Numbered from the stretch's first letter, positions 48,761 to 62,827 are shown. The stretch is 64,000 nucleotides of DNA from Nissolia schottii (GCA_003254905.1 QANU01085255.1:397268-461267), one strand, 5' to 3'. The notes: generated from the letters alone by a model not told the origin. Program-made: numbers and translations.

Positions 48761-51700
48761 TCAAAAGTTTATTGTTAATATGTATTTTACGTAAGCTGTA
48801 AACTTAGATTATCACTCAAAATTGATTTTCGGTAATTACAATATCTGTAGCCTATGACCTTCTATTTATCACTTAAAATGACTTCTTAGATTAATGGTCA
48901 TTTTTCATGTGGTATAGCAATGTCTTATTAATCAAAAACAAAGTTTATCGTTAATATGCATTTTACATAGGCTATAGCCTTAGATTTTCACTCAAAAATT
49001 ATATTCGGTAAATTGCAATATTTGTAGCCCATGACATTCTATTTTTAACTTAAAAACAACTTCTTAGATTAATGACAATTTTTCATAGGCTATAGCCATG
49101 TCTTATTCATCAAAAACAAAGTTTACTGTTAAAATGCGTTTGTCGTAGGTTATAGCCTTGCATTTTTAATCAAAAAATATTTTTAGTAAATTGCAATATC
49201 CATAGCCCAAGACCTTCCATTTTTTAACTAAAAATATCTACTTAGATTAATAGCAATTTTTCATAGGTTATAACCATGTCTTATTCGTCAAAAACAAATT
49301 TCACCGTTAAAATGCATTTTTCGTAGGCTATATCATGAGATTTTCACTCAGAAATGATATTCGGTAAATTGTAATATTTGTAGCCCATGGCCTTCTACTT
49401 TTAACTTAAAAATGACTTCTTAAATTAATGACAATTTTTCATAGGCTATAGCCATGTCTTATTCGTCAAAAACAAAGTTTGTTGCTAAAATGTGTTTTTT
49501 TTTTTGAGGTTATAGCCTTGGCATTTTCAATCAAAAATGATTTTCGGTAAATTGCAATATTCGTAGCCCAAGACCTTCCATTTTTAACTAAAAACATTTA
49601 CTTAGATTAATGGCAATTTTTCATAGGTTAGAGCCATGTCTTATTCGTCAAAAATAAATTTTACCGTTAAAATGCATTTTTCGTAGGCTATATCTTGAGA
49701 TTTTCAATCAAAAATGATATTTGGTAAATTGCAATATTTGTAGCTCATAACTGTCTATTTTTAACATAAAAACGACTTCTTAGATTCATGCCAATTTTTC
49801 ATAGGCTATAGCCATGTCTTATTCGTCAAAAACAAAGTTTATCGTTAAAATGTGTTTTTCGTAGGTTATAGCCTTGCATTTTCAGGTAAATTGCAATATT
49901 CGTAGCCCAAGACCTTCCATTTTTAACTAAAAACATCTACTTAGATTAATGACAATTTTTCATAGGTTATCCGTAGCCTATGACCTTTTATTTATCACTA
50001 AAAACGATTTCTTAGATTAAATGCTACTATTCATAGGCTAGAGCCATGTCTTATTTGTTAAAATGCGTTTTTCGTAGGCTATAATCTTGGAATTCACTAA
50101 AACATGCTTTTTGATAAATTGCAATATCCGTAGCCTATGACCTTCTCTTTTTCACTATCAATGAGTTTTTTGACTAATGATCATTTTTCATATACTATAG
50201 CCATGACTTCTTTATCATAAACAAAGTTTATTGTTAATATGCATTTTTCATAGGCTATAACCTTCGATTTTCACTCAAAAATGATATTCGATGAATTGCA
50301 ATATCCATAGCCCATGACCTTCTATCTTTAATGTAAAAACGACTTATATTAATGAATATTTTTCATATGCTATAGCCATGTCTTATTCATCAAAAACAAA
50401 GTTGACCATTAATATGCGTTTTTCGTAGGTTATAGCCTTGTATTTTCAATTAAAAATGATTTTTGATAAATAGCAATATCCGTAGCTCAGGATCTTCCAT
50501 TTTTAACTAAAAACATCAACTTAGATTAATGACAATTTTTCGTAGGTTATAGCTAAGTCTTATTCATCACAAACAAATTTTACCGTCAAAATGAATTTTT
50601 CATAGGCTATATCCTGAGATTTACACTCAACTCAAAAATGATTTTCGATAATTTGAAATATTATTATCACATGACATTCATTTTTTCATTAAAAATGGCT
50701 TATTAGATTAATGACCATTTTTCATATGCTATAGCAATGTCTTATTCGTCAAAAATAAAGTTTATTGTTATTATCCATTTTTCGTAGGCTATAGCATTGA
50801 ATCTATGACCTTTTATTTATCACTAAAAATGAATTCTTATATTAAATGCCACTATTCATAGGCTAGAGCCCTGTATTATTTGTCAAAAACAAAGTTTACC
50901 ATTAAAATGCGTTTTTCGTAGGCATAATCTTGGATTTTCACTAAAAATGATTTTCGGTAAATTGCAATATCTGTAGCCTATGACCTTCTCTTTTTCACTA
51001 ACAAAGACTTTTTAGATCAAGGAACGTAGCCTATAGCCATGTCTCATTCCTCAAAAACAAAGTTTATCGTTAAAATGTATTTTTTGTAGGCTATATATAA
51101 CGTTGGATTTTCACTCAAAAATGCTTTTTGGTAAACTACAATATCCGTAGCCTATGGCCTTCTATTTTTCACTAAAATTGACTTCTTAGATTAATGACAA
51201 ATTTTCATAGGCTATGTCCATGTCTTATTCGTTAGAAACAAAGTTTATTGCTAATATGCATTTTTTGTATGCTATAGCTTTGGATTTTAATTAAAAAATA
51301 ATTTTCGATAAATTGTAATTTTTGTAGCCTTTGACCTTCACTTTTTCACTATAAACGACTTTTTAGATTAATGACCATTTTTCATAGGTTATAGTCATGT
51401 CTTATTAGTCAAAAACAAAGTTTATCATTAATATGCATTTCTTGTAGGCTAACCTTAGATTTTCACTCAAAAATAATTTATGATAAGTTGCAATATCTGT
51501 ATCCTTTAACCTTCTATTTATCACTAAAATAAACTTCTTAGATTGAAGGCCACTATAGGCTATAGCCATCTCTTATTCGTCAAAAACAAGTTTACTGTTA
51601 AAATGTGTTCTTCGTAGGCATAGTCTTGAATTTTTAGTCAAAAATCATTTTTTGTAAATTGTAATATCCATAGCCTATGAGCTTCTATTTTAAAGTAAGT

Positions 51701-54700
51701 TGACTTCTTAGATTAATGACAATTTTTTGTAGGGTATACCCATGTCTTAGTCGTTCAAAATAAAGTTTACCATTTAAACGTGCTTTTCGTACGCTAAAGC
51801 CTTGGATTTTTACTCAAAAATGATTTTTGTAAATTGAAATATCCGTAGCCTATGTCCTTCTATTTTTTACTAAACACAGCTTCTTAGATTAAAGGTCACT
51901 TTTCATATGCTATAACCATGTCTTATTCGTCAAAAACAAAGTTTATAATTAATATGTATTTTTCACAGGCTATCACCAAGATTTTCACTCAAAAATGGTT
52001 TTCAGTAAATTGCAATATCCATAGCCTATATATGACCTTTTATTTTTTTTTTACTAAAAATGACTTCTTAGATTTATGACGAATTTTCGTAGGATATAGC
52101 CCTGTCTTATTTGTAAAAAACAAAATTTATTGTTAACATGCGTTTTTCGTAGGGTATAACGTTGAATTTTTACTCAAAAATGATTTTTGGTGAATTGTAA
52201 TATCCATACCCTATGACCTTTTATTTTAAACTAAAATTGACTTCTTAAGATTAATGACAATTTTTTGTAGGCGACAACCATGTCTTATTCATCAAAAACA
52301 AAGTTTAACATTTATATGTATTTTTTGTAGGCTACCTTGGATTTTCACTTAAAAAAGATTTTTGGAAAATTGCAATTTTCATAGCATTTGACCATCACTT
52401 TTTCACTTAAAATGACTTCATAGATTAATAACCCTTTTTCATAGGCTATAGCTATGTCTTATTCGCCAAAAATAAAGTTTATCGTTAATATGCATTTTTC
52501 GTAGGCATAGCCTTGGATTTTAACTTAAAAATAATTTATGAAAAATTGTAATATCCACAGCCTGTGACCTTATCTTTTACACTAACAACGACTTCTTAGA
52601 TTAATGATTATTTTTCATATACTATAGCCATGACTTATTCGTCATAAACAAAGTATCGTTAATGTGGGTTTTTTTGTAGGCTATATAGCCTTGAATTTTA
52701 ACTTAAAACTGTTTTTTTGGTAAATTGCAATATCCATAGCATATGACCTTTTAATTTTCACTAAAAATGACTTCTTATATTAATGGTAATTTTTCATAGA
52801 TTATACTCATGTCTTATTCGTCTATTACAAAGTTTATCGTCAATATGCATTTTTCTAGGCTATAACGTTTGAATTAAAATCAATTATTACTTTAAATAAA
52901 TTGAAATATCCGTAGCTTATGACCTTCTATTTGTCACCAACAATAACTTCTTAGATTAATGACCATTTTTTCATATACTATAGCCATCACTTCTTTGTCA
53001 TAAAAATGTTTATCATTAAAATGTGTTTTTCGTCGGCTAGAGCCTTGGATTTTCACTTAAACATGAATTTCGGTAATTTGAAAATTTTGTGGCCAATGAC
53101 CTTGTCTATTTCTCTAAATATGACTTTTTAGATTAATGACCATTTTTAATAGGATATAGCCTTGTCTTATTCATCAAAAAACAAAGTTTATCGTTAATTT
53201 GTGTTTTTCTTAGGCTAGCTTTGGATTTTCACTTAAAATTGTCTTTCAATAAATTGCAAAATCCGTAGCTTATGACATTCTATTTGTCACTAACAACAAC
53301 TTCTTAGATTAATGATCATTTTTCATATACTATAGCCATGACTTCTTCGTCATAAACAATGTTTATTGTTAAAAGGCATTTTTCGTAGGCCAAAGTTTTG
53401 TATTTTCACTTAAAAATGATTTTTTGGTAATTTGCAATATTGTGGCCTATGACCTTGTGTATTTATCTAAATACGACTTCTTAGATTAATGACATTTTTT
53501 CATAGGCTATATAGCCAAGTATTATTCATCAAGAACAAAGTTTATCGTTAATATGAGTTTTTTGTAGGCTATCGCCTTGGATTGTCACTTAAAAATGATT
53601 TTTGGTAAATTGAAATATTCTCAACCAATGATCTTCTCTTTTTCACTAACAATAACTTCTTTGATTGATGGTCGTTTTTCATATACTATAGTCGTGACTT
53701 CTTCGTCATACACAAAATTTATCGTTAATTTGCACTTTTTGCAGGCTATAGCCTTGGAATTTAACTTGAAAATGATTTTTCTTAAATTGAAATATTCATA
53801 GTTTATGACTTTTATTTTTCACTAAAAATGACTTCTTATATTAATGGTCACTTTTCATAGTCTATACCCATGTCTTATTTGCAGCATACAAAGTCTATTG
53901 TTTATAATGATTTTTCGTATGCTATAACCTCTGAATTTCACTCAGTGATGACTTTAAAATAATTGCAATAACCATAGCCTATGACCTTCCATTTATCACT
54001 AATAGCAACTTCTGAAATTAATGGCCTTTTTCAAATACTATGGCATTGACTTCTTCGTCATAATCAAAGTTTATCATTAATATGCATTTTTCAAAGGCTG
54101 GAGCCTTGGATTTTCACTTAAAAATGATTTTCGGTGAATTGCAAATTTCATTGCTTATGACCCTGTCTATTTATCTAAATATGACTTCTTAGATTAATGA
54201 CCATTTTTAATAGGCTATATCCATGTTTTATTCTTAATAAACAATGTTTATAGTTAATATGCATTTTTTGTAGGCTATAGCCTAGGATTTTAACTGCAAA
54301 ATGATTTTGGGTAAATTGTAATATCGTTAGCCTATGACCTTCTCTTTTTCACTCACAATGACTTCTTAGATTAATGGTCATCATTCTTATACTATAGCCT
54401 TGACTTCTTCGTCATAAACAAAGTTTATCGTTAATATGTGTTTTTCGTAAGCTATGCCTTGGATTTTTACTTAAAAATGATTTTTCATAAATTGAAATGT
54501 TTGTAGCCTAACACATTTTATTTTTCCCTAAAAATGACTTCTTACATTACTGGTCATTTTTCATAGGCTATACGCATGTCTTATTTGTCATATACAAAGT
54601 TTATCGTTAATATGCATTTTTCGTTGGCTATAACTTTTGAATTTCACTCAATTATGACTTTCAATAAGTTGCAATATCCGTAGCTTAGGACCTTCAATAT

Positions 54701-54925
54701 ATCATTATCAACCACTTCTTAGATTAATGACTATTTTTCATATACTATATCCGTGGCTTCTTCGTCATAAACAATGTTTATCGCCAAAAAAGCATTTTTC
54801 GTAGACTAGAGTCTCAAATTTTCAATTAAAAATGATCTTTGGTAAATTGCAATTTTGTGCCTATGACCTTTTCTATTTCTCTAAATACAACTTCTTAGAT
54901 TAATTTCCATTTTGCATAGGCTATA
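48761..54925. repeat. Satellite array, about 180-bp monomers, left arm
   Basis: About 34 diverged tandem copies with a period near 178-180 bp: the block ACTTCTTAGATTAATGRC recurs at about 48881, 49059, 49238, 49415, 49598 and 49775, and so on. Each monomer contains three related units of about 60 bp, headed CATAGGCTATAGCCATG, CGTAGGCTATAGCCTTGG and CGTAGCCTATGACCTTCT, each followed by a T-rich then A-rich tail with a TTTTCACT-AAAA-like motif. The core AGGCTATAGCCT is a perfect 12-bp palindrome. No genuine ORF lies within. I cannot match it to the 91/92-bp soybean centromeric satellites I know of. Confidence 0.93.
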
Positions 54926-57900
54926 TGTAACATTCTGCTTTTCCCTTAGTAAAGAATTCGCAAGATAAATATATAAAATCTCTTGATTAAGGTTAGAAGT
55001 TTTAGAGTAGGAATTTTTAGGCTAAAATGTCCATAGAGGCCATAGTTCGCAGTTTCGCGAAATTTCACAGACACTAGATTAGTTGCCTTTTGTCACCGAA
55101 ATTTAACGATGTATCAAAAGTATTCGTAAATAACACACTTGAGGAGTTAAGTTTACAAATACTTTGGATTGACCTAAATTCCATGTTAAAAAAATTAATA
55201 GATCGCGAGGGTATAACCGAAATATTTTTCGGACAGCCGTACACGAATCACCTGAACAGCGAACGACAAAACATGATCAAATCGAACCAAAAAAATTGGG
55301 CCACATGGCCCAAAATCTGCAGCCATCACAGAAGCACACCCACTCACACTCACACAAGGCCCAAAAGCCAAGTCAATGGTCAAACAAGTTCATCCCCCAA
55401 ATGTCACTATTCATGACATTAAAATTATCCTATTTTTCCATTTCTTTTTCTTTTATTTTTTTCTCCAAATTTTGGCCAAAGGCCACGGCTCTTGCAGCCT
55501 ACAAATAGGCCCTTAGGAGCTTTCATTTCCTCACTTTCATGTTCCTCTAGTTCACTTAAATTCGTTCCGTTCGTGCGCTTTGCTGTTACGCTGTCGAAGC
55601 TAGAAACAAGCTAGGAAAGGCCACTCACTTGTGGAACCACTCTGTTACTCTCCTCACTATCAACCAACATCAAAGGAAGTGGGTAACTTAGGCCTACTCA
55701 CCTCCTTGGTGATCTTTGCTTGATTATATAATCATATGTGTGTATATGGCTTGTATGTAACCTTATTATGTTGTGTATCATTGCTTGTATGTGGATGGAT
55801 GTTTGGGGTTGATTATAGGTAGTTAGTGGTTGATGGAATCATGTGGTGAGACCCTTGGATAAGTGCATGAAAATGGTTTGAAATGAAGTGAGGAAAAGGG
55901 AACCCTAACCTGTGATAAGTTACGTGGTGGAAAGTACTCAGGTACAAGGTGCTAAGCGGACCTGAAAGGCCGCTGACTGGTCTAAACCATGGGTACCACG
56001 TAAGCTTGGATAAGGATGGTTCAGAACCCTAAAGGTACTCAGAGGGCGCTGAGCGGTCAGGCAAGGCGCTGAGTTGCCTGAGAACCCTAGGGCACTAACT
56101 AGTCTTGTCTAAGTGGCTAAGAGTTCTAAAGCGAGTCCACTAGGGCCACATCCTTCCATCAGCGTCACTTCAGGCCAGTGTACGAATGATAACATGAGGC
56201 ATGAACTCTGGTACGGAGATGTATGCATCATGAGGACCGGTTGTTGCTAGGGTTAGGGCAACCGTAGATAACTAGTATTGAATCACTTAATGCCTGAAGA
56301 CCATAACTGAATCTTAGGGAACCAGTAATCTCTTAAGAAGGCCCGATCACCAAGGGTCGGTGTACCTTGAAGAAATGATATAGTTATATAATAGGAAATC
56401 TCCTCTCTTGGCACGTCATACTTGGCAAGCCCCTTTCAGTCTAGCAAGAAGGACTGGTTTATGATTATGAAACGCAGGCATTGACCTGAGCGCGGGCATC
56501 GACCCGGTACAAAGGAAATTAAAGAAAGCAAAGAAAGAAAGTAAAGAAAGAAAGTAACAAACAAGATTTTACTTCATGACGTCTAAAAGGAAGGTTGTCC
56601 CCAAGTGTGGACGCAGAAAAGAAAGTTAAAGTAATGAGCCCACTCCTGGTGTCACCGCAAGGGTGGGTCCCTTCACCATTCCACAAGGTGAATGGTCAAT
56701 TCCCTACCCTGCTCAATGAAGTATACCATCGTGTATCCGTGGTTAGCTATCGCTCAGAAAAGAGCGTAGCCTGGTCGATGAGGGAACGGAAATAAAAGTA
56801 GGTTGTAGCTGCAAGGGGATGATGGTCCCATGGACTATATAGGAGAGTGATGGGCACAACGTAACGATAAGGACGCAGCCCTGAGGCACGTAAGAGGACC
56901 CCCGATTCCCTAATGCATATGATAAGTGATGTACCTGTAAATATGTGTATATGTAAGTATGTAGAGTCGTAAGTACCGTCAAGAGAACGCTTGAGACGAC
57001 CTATATAAACGTTATAGACCTAGAAAGAAAAATTAATAAGCACGACGCCCTAGTTAATAAGAAGATTAAAGGTACCCAGTCACCTAGTTACATAGGTAAT
57101 GCTGCTCTGGAATTAGTACAAGATAAAACAAGAAGTAGGAGGAAGTATCATGCATGACACGTAGAGACCTCCAGAGCAACCTGGCTCCTAAATGAGTTAA
57201 GCAAGACCAGTCCACACTTAGTAGGTTTCCACTGAGGACGTATCGTTCTCATCCCCACTCGTTTACGATGCCAGGTGAATTCAATGAGTACCCCACCGAA
57301 GAAACGAACCACGTTGCAGAGCAGGATTTGGCAATGGGACCCCGACACGGGGGTCGTCACGGAGACTTGCACCTACACCACATTGGAATGTCCCAGTCCC
57401 TTTCAGTCAGTACAAGTACCCTCTTCCCGTATACCAACGGGCCCCGGTTCTTCATCCGCCACCCTCATCCTCCTGGACATAGAAGAGGAAGAACTCCCGC
57501 CATACGACAAGGACGTGGAGATAGACCCAAATTCATGGCCACCTCGACCCCGCAGCACTTCTACTGACGTGGGGCAAGGAAACGAGTCACCGTGTTCTTT
57601 CACCGTCAGCTCGCCCCCCGTACCCATGATGCAGAGGCTGGACCGTCCACGGTACGCCAGGACTGGCTCGCTACCCCTGAGATCTCTCCAGAGGGTGTGT
57701 GGGGGAATGATCCCTCTACTCCAGAATCCCCCACGGTTGTTAGGGAGGAATCAGGGGACGAGGACTTGGTGAACACGGACTCATTGGAGGAGGAGAAGGA
57801 GGAAGATCCAGAAGAGGAACCCGACCATCACTCAGAGGAATAATATTGGGGCAACCACTCAACCCACCCATGTCTCTGGAAAAGTTTTGCTAACCTTAGG

Positions 57901-58277
57901 TTTTGTCACTGATGTAATTAGCAATATACGTACAGTAACTTGTAGAAAAGTATATGTATAATATTTTTGAATTAAGTGTTGATGGGCCCTGGTATTGCAT
58001 AATCTGTGTGTATGCATGTTAATTCTACTACGATTAATTTACTCACGTTCTAAGGCGTATCAAGAATGTTATATATCTCCTCTCGCGCAAGGCTCATAAT
58101 TAAAACGTAGGGGTAACGAATTGCCAAAATTCAAACGGGTCCATATTTTGGGGTAAGGAACTACTTTCTAAAAATAATTAAGGACTATGAGTATTTCCCA
58201 CCAGATAGATAACAGCCTAGTATGCATGGTTTATTATGACTTAAGCGTAAGCTCGCTAGCTAGGGTGTTACAGTATA
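54921..58277 (+). mobile_element. Solo LTR (gypsy/Tekay type) inserted in the satellite
   Basis: Insertion 54926-58272 (3347 bp) starting TGTAACATTC and ending AGGGTGTTACA, the TG...CA ends with inverted TGTAACA typical of Tekay-type LTRs. Flanks CTATA (54921-54925) and GTATA (58273-58277) match at 4 of 5 and restore the satellite unit when the insert is removed. A TATA-like CTACAAATAGG lies at about 55499. There is no PBS, PPT, RT or second copy, so a solo LTR is the simplest reading. The sequence is visibly richer in GC than the satellite. Orientation follows the TATA-like motif. Confidence 0.8.
57268..57843 (+). pseudogene. Unidentified ORF remnant inside the solo LTR
   Basis: A GC-rich stretch coding in two overlapping frames. 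The frame from 57275 has a Pro/Ser-rich acidic segment (ILLDIEEEELPPYDKDVEID). The frame of 57592-57843 ends with a very acidic tail (EEEKEEDPEEEPDHHSEE) at TAA. The two halves look like one protein interrupted by a frameshift near 57590-57660. I do not recognise the family. It may be an extra ORF of the retroelement or a captured host fragment. It is not intact. Confidence 0.4.
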
Positions 58278-60538
58278 GTCATGTCTTATTCATAATAAAC
58301 AATTTTTATAGTTAATATGCATTTTTTTTGTAGGCTATAGCCTAGGATTTTAACTGCAAAATGATTTTGGGTAAATTGTAATATCCTTAGCCTATGACCT
58401 TCTCTTTTTCACTCACAACGACTTCTTAGATTAATGGTCATTATTCATATACTATAACCTTGGCTTCTTCGTCATAAACAAAGTTTATCATTAAAATGTA
58501 TTTTTTGTATGCTAGAGCCTTGTATTTTAACTTAAAAATGATTTTTGGTGATTTGTAATATTCGTACCATATGACCTTTTATTTTTCACTAGAAAATAAC
58601 TTCTTATATTAATGGTCATTTTTCATAGGCTATACCTATGTCTAATTCATCAAATACCAAGTTTATCATTTATATGCATTTTTTGTAGACTATAACCTTT
58701 GAATTTCACTCAATTATGACTTTCAAAAAATTGCAATATCTGTAGCCTATGACCTTCTATTTATTACTAACAATGACTTCTGAGATTAATAACCATTTTT
58801 AATATACCATGGCCATGACTTCTTTGCCATAAACAAAGTTTTCGTTAATATGCGTTTTTCGTAGGTTAGAGCCTTGTATTTCTACTTAAAAATGATTTTT
58901 GGTGAATTGCAATTTCGTGGCCTATGACCTTGTCTATTTCTCTAAATACGAATTCTTAGATTTATGACCATTTTCCATATGCTATAGTCATGTCTTATTT
59001 GTCAAAAACAAAATTTATGTTAATTTGTTTTTTCTATAAGTTATAGCCTTGCATTTTAACTCAAAAATGATTTTTGATAAATTGCAATGTCCTTAGCCCA
59101 CGACCTTTTATTTTTTGCTAAAAATGACTTCTTAGATTAATGAAAACTTTTTGTAGGCTATACTCATGTCTTATTCATCTAAAACAAAGTTTATCGTTAG
59201 TATGCATTTAATTTTTCATAGGCTATAACCTTGGATTTTCACTCAAAAATAATTTTCAGTAAATTGCAATGTCCGTAGCCCATGACCTTGTCATTTTTGC
59301 TAACAACGACTTCTTATAATAAAGAGCCATGGCTTATCCGTCAAAAGTTAAAATGCATTTTTCGTAGGTTTACCTTTGATTTTTAATCAAAAATGATTTT
59401 TGGTAAATTGGAATATCTGTCGCCTCAGACCTTCTATTTTTTAATAAAAACAATTTCTTAGATTAATGACAATTTTTCATAGGATATATCCATGTCTTAT
59501 TCGTCAAAAACAAAGCTTACCGTTAAAATGCATTTTTTGTAGGTTATAGACTAGGATTTTCAATCAAAATTGATTTTCAGTCAATTGCAATATATGTAGC
59601 CTAAGACCTTCCATTTTTAACTAAAAACAATTACTTATATTAATGACAATTTTTCGTTGGTTTTAACCTTGTCTTATTTATCAAAAACAAAGTTTACCAT
59701 TAAAATGCCTTTTTGTAGATTATAGCCTTGATTTTTACTCAAAAATGATTTTTTGTAAATTGCAATATCCGTAGCCTATGACCTTGTATTTGTTTTGCTA
59801 AAAACGCCTTCTTAGATTAAAGATCATTATTCATAGGTTATAACCATGTCTTATACATCAAAAATGAAGTTTACCATTAAAATGCGTTTTTCGTAGGTTA
59901 TAGCATTGAATTTTCAATCAAAAATGATTTTTGGTAAATTGCAATATCCGTAGTCTAAGACCTTCTATTTTTAACTAAAAACAACTTCTTAAATTAACAA
60001 CAATTTTTCATAGGCTATAGCTATGTCTTATTCGTCAAAAACAAAGCTTACCTTTAAAATGCGTTTTTCGTTGATTATAGCCTAGGATTTTCAATCAAAA
60101 ATGATTTTTGGTAAATTACAATATCCGTAACCTAAGACCTTGCATTTTTAACTAAAAACAACTACTTAGATTAATGGCAATTTTTCATATGTTTTAACCA
60201 TGTCTTATTCGTCAAAAACGAAGTTTACTGTTAAAATGCCTTTTTTCATAGATTATATAGCATTGGATTTTCACTCAAAAATGATTTTTGGCAAATTGCA
60301 ATATCTTCATCCTATAACCTTCTATTTTTTACTAAAAATGACTTGTTAAATTAATGAAATTTTTCATAGGTTATAGTCATGTCTTATTCGTCAAAAACAA
60401 AGTTTACTGTTAAAATGCATTTTTTTATAGGTATAACCTTTGATTTTTACTTAAAAATAGTTTCCAGTAAATTGCAATATCCATAACCTATGACCGTGTG
60501 TTTTTTTGTTAAAAACGACTTCTTAAATTAATGTCATA
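58278..60538. repeat. Satellite array, right arm
   Basis: About 12 further copies of the same monomer in the same orientation (for example CGTAGCCTATGACCTT near 59770 and TTCTTAGATTAATG near 59815). It continues in register after the solo LTR, so the two arms are one array. Confidence 0.93.
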
Positions 60539-60870
60539 AAATGGTAGCAGATAGAAACTAGGGTTGGTAGCCATGGAAGGAAACTGAGAAAACTTGAATG
60601 AGTTGAGTGAATGCTAGTGTACAAGATCAATCAATTGAAACTGAAGAAGTGAAGTCTAATTTGCTAAGGGCTCAACTTATATAGTGCTGATACTTGATTA
60701 CAAGCAATTTAACTAACTAACCCACCCTTCTAACCAATAAGTAGCTGAACTAACACCAAGCTATTACTAACAGAAATAACTAATTGAACTTACGGAGATT
60801 TGTGTTGACTTTGTAGCTTGTCTTCTACTTCTAGCTTGGTGTGAATTGGATCAAATCATTTGGTAACAGT
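60539..60870 (-). mobile_element. Probable LTR-retrotransposon fragment, reverse orientation
   Basis: Read on the minus strand, this holds a TATATAAG box (60676-60683), a leader-like stretch, and CCATGGCTACCAACCCTAG followed by CTGCTACCATTTT next to the satellite. That is the pattern of the 3' part of a copia-type LTR and leader. Related short strings recur at about 60900-61060. No PBS, coding part or second LTR was confirmed. Confidence 0.4.
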
Positions 60871-61749
60871 GACATCAACAAAAAGTATTTGACTGCTACG
60901 TATTGGAGTTGATCTAAAGAATTGAGTGAATGGTAAAACTTGCATTGAATGACTAATTTACATGGTTTATAATTTTATATACATGACATGTTGCAGTAAC
61001 TACTAATTAATGTAACTAACAAAGCTAACTTACAACCATTTCTATAACTACCTCCTAAGTGCAGATTTGAAACCTAACAAGCTAATGCTGAATGTATATT
61101 GCAAGCTGAAGATTTTTGACACATACTTTAAGTGGTTTCATTTAATGGCCGAGTTGTTACAAAATTACATAGGGCTCATCAATTGTTGAACTCGTTGGAT
61201 TAGGGAAATAATTGTTTGCTTGACAAACCGCCTGCTCCACAATGCACGAAATGCATTGCACTACTGATTTTAGATTTCATTATATATTATATTATTTTAT
61301 TTCCTTCAACTTTAAATCCAACCGGTGATACATTTGTAATATGTCAAGCTGAGTAGAACTGTTGATCAGATTATATATCTGCAATAGATCAATTAATTAT
61401 CTGTTGGCATTAGATGCGCCTCTTAACACACATAATCACGTGTTTTCAATTGGCCTGTGGTGTTTTAAGTGTAAATAAAAAGTCCACATCAATGAACGAT
61501 GGACTAATTAGTGAAAAATATATATTTGAGAGGATTCATAAACTCATTGTCTTACAGTGCATATGTGAGTTGGGTTTAGGAGGGGGAAAGAAAGATTTGT
61601 GGGACTTAACATTTCCTTCCCTTCTTAATCCCAACTCACAAACACACCCTTAAGGTTTAGGGTACGCCCGACCCACTTTGTGTCTCATTTAGCTAATTTG
61701 TTTGAATCTCTCATATTTTGGACTTTCCTTCATTGTTTTATACCTAATA
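60871..61749. other. Intergenic, nothing coding
   Basis: AT-rich, with no supported gene; the plus-strand ORF at 61414-61653 has no recognisable motif. Confidence 0.45.
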
Positions 61750-61918
61750 AGTTGAGGTGCAAAAGAGAATGGGCGGCACCCCGTCAATACATCACAGAAA
61801 AGGAGGAGGAGGCGAAGAAGAAACAAAAGGCATGAGTAGTGGGAGCAAACCAAGAGATTGGAGGAGCTTTCCTTTCATCACTTGTCTCTCTCTCTCTCTC
61901 ACACACACACTTTCTTAG
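61750..61918 (+). repeat. Dispersed duplicate A of a leader-like segment
   Basis: Homologous along its length to 63757-63906. It starts AGTTGAGGTGCAAAAGAGAATG, shares GGAGCTTTCC-TTC-TCA and ends in a CT-rich microsatellite and TTCTTAG. The CT tract gives it the look of a 5' UTR. No gene follows this copy. Confidence 0.8.
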
Positions 61919-62827
61919 TTCGATCGATTTTTGTTCTATTATTTTCTCTATAACTAATTTCTAATATTACATCCTATAACATATTATTAAAGGACAATGT
62001 AAAACTCTTTAACCTAAATGTTTATCAAAATTATAACATTAACCCGTGGAGATTTGAAATTAAGCAAACTAATGCTGAATGCAAATTGCAATTTGATCAA
62101 GATATTTGAATTTGATATTTGGCGCAAATGTACTTTTAAGTGATAATTACATTTAAGGGGTGTTGATATAAGATGTTATATATAACATACTCAAATAATA
62201 CACCCTACCGTAGCTGTTGATATAATTAATCAATAATTTACTCGTACAAAGCTATAATGCATTGCAATTGGCATGGGAAACAGAAAGGCAACCGTGTTTA
62301 TGACATCTTGCTAATATTGCAAGTGGTCCAATGTTAGACTTTATAACTTACAAGCATGCCTTTCTTTAGTCCTATTGAGTGCCCTGTGTTTTTGGCCAAT
62401 GGAACTTATTTGGTAAGCATGTTGTTGAATCTGTGTGACAACATACATAGAAGCAGTTTACAAGCTTTTTGAATTATTGTTTGAGTGCCCCTTGTGTTGT
62501 AAAGTGACTGTTACTGTAGTGTATTGGGCTGGCTCCATTATGTTTGCCACGTTTTTTCATTTTATGTTTTCTTTGGGCTAATGTTTGCTCTGTTGACTTA
62601 ACATTTGCATTGCATCAAACTATTTGCATTGTGGCACGTTGATATCATGATTTGCAGCCCTTTTTTCCTTCTACACTAAAATATGTGTGTGTGTGTCAAG
62701 CATGTGCCATTCTGCTGAGAGCACGATTGGCCTATGTATACCTACTAGTATCTAAATTCGTGCAATGCAGGAAATATGTATTTATTATATAATTACCTTG
62801 ATCTTAATTTTTATACCTTTTGGTAAA
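61919..62827. other. Intergenic
   Basis: No gene or repeat recognised except short GT runs (about 62681-62697). Confidence 0.5.

Noticed and set aside
53577..53801. 74-codon ORF in the satellite
   Set aside because: It is an open frame through tandem repeat units; the start and end do not recur in other monomers as expected for a gene.
48761..60538. CRISPR-like array
   Set aside because: Regular repeats without unique spacers, in a plant nuclear sequence; the monomers are contiguous, so this is satellite DNA.
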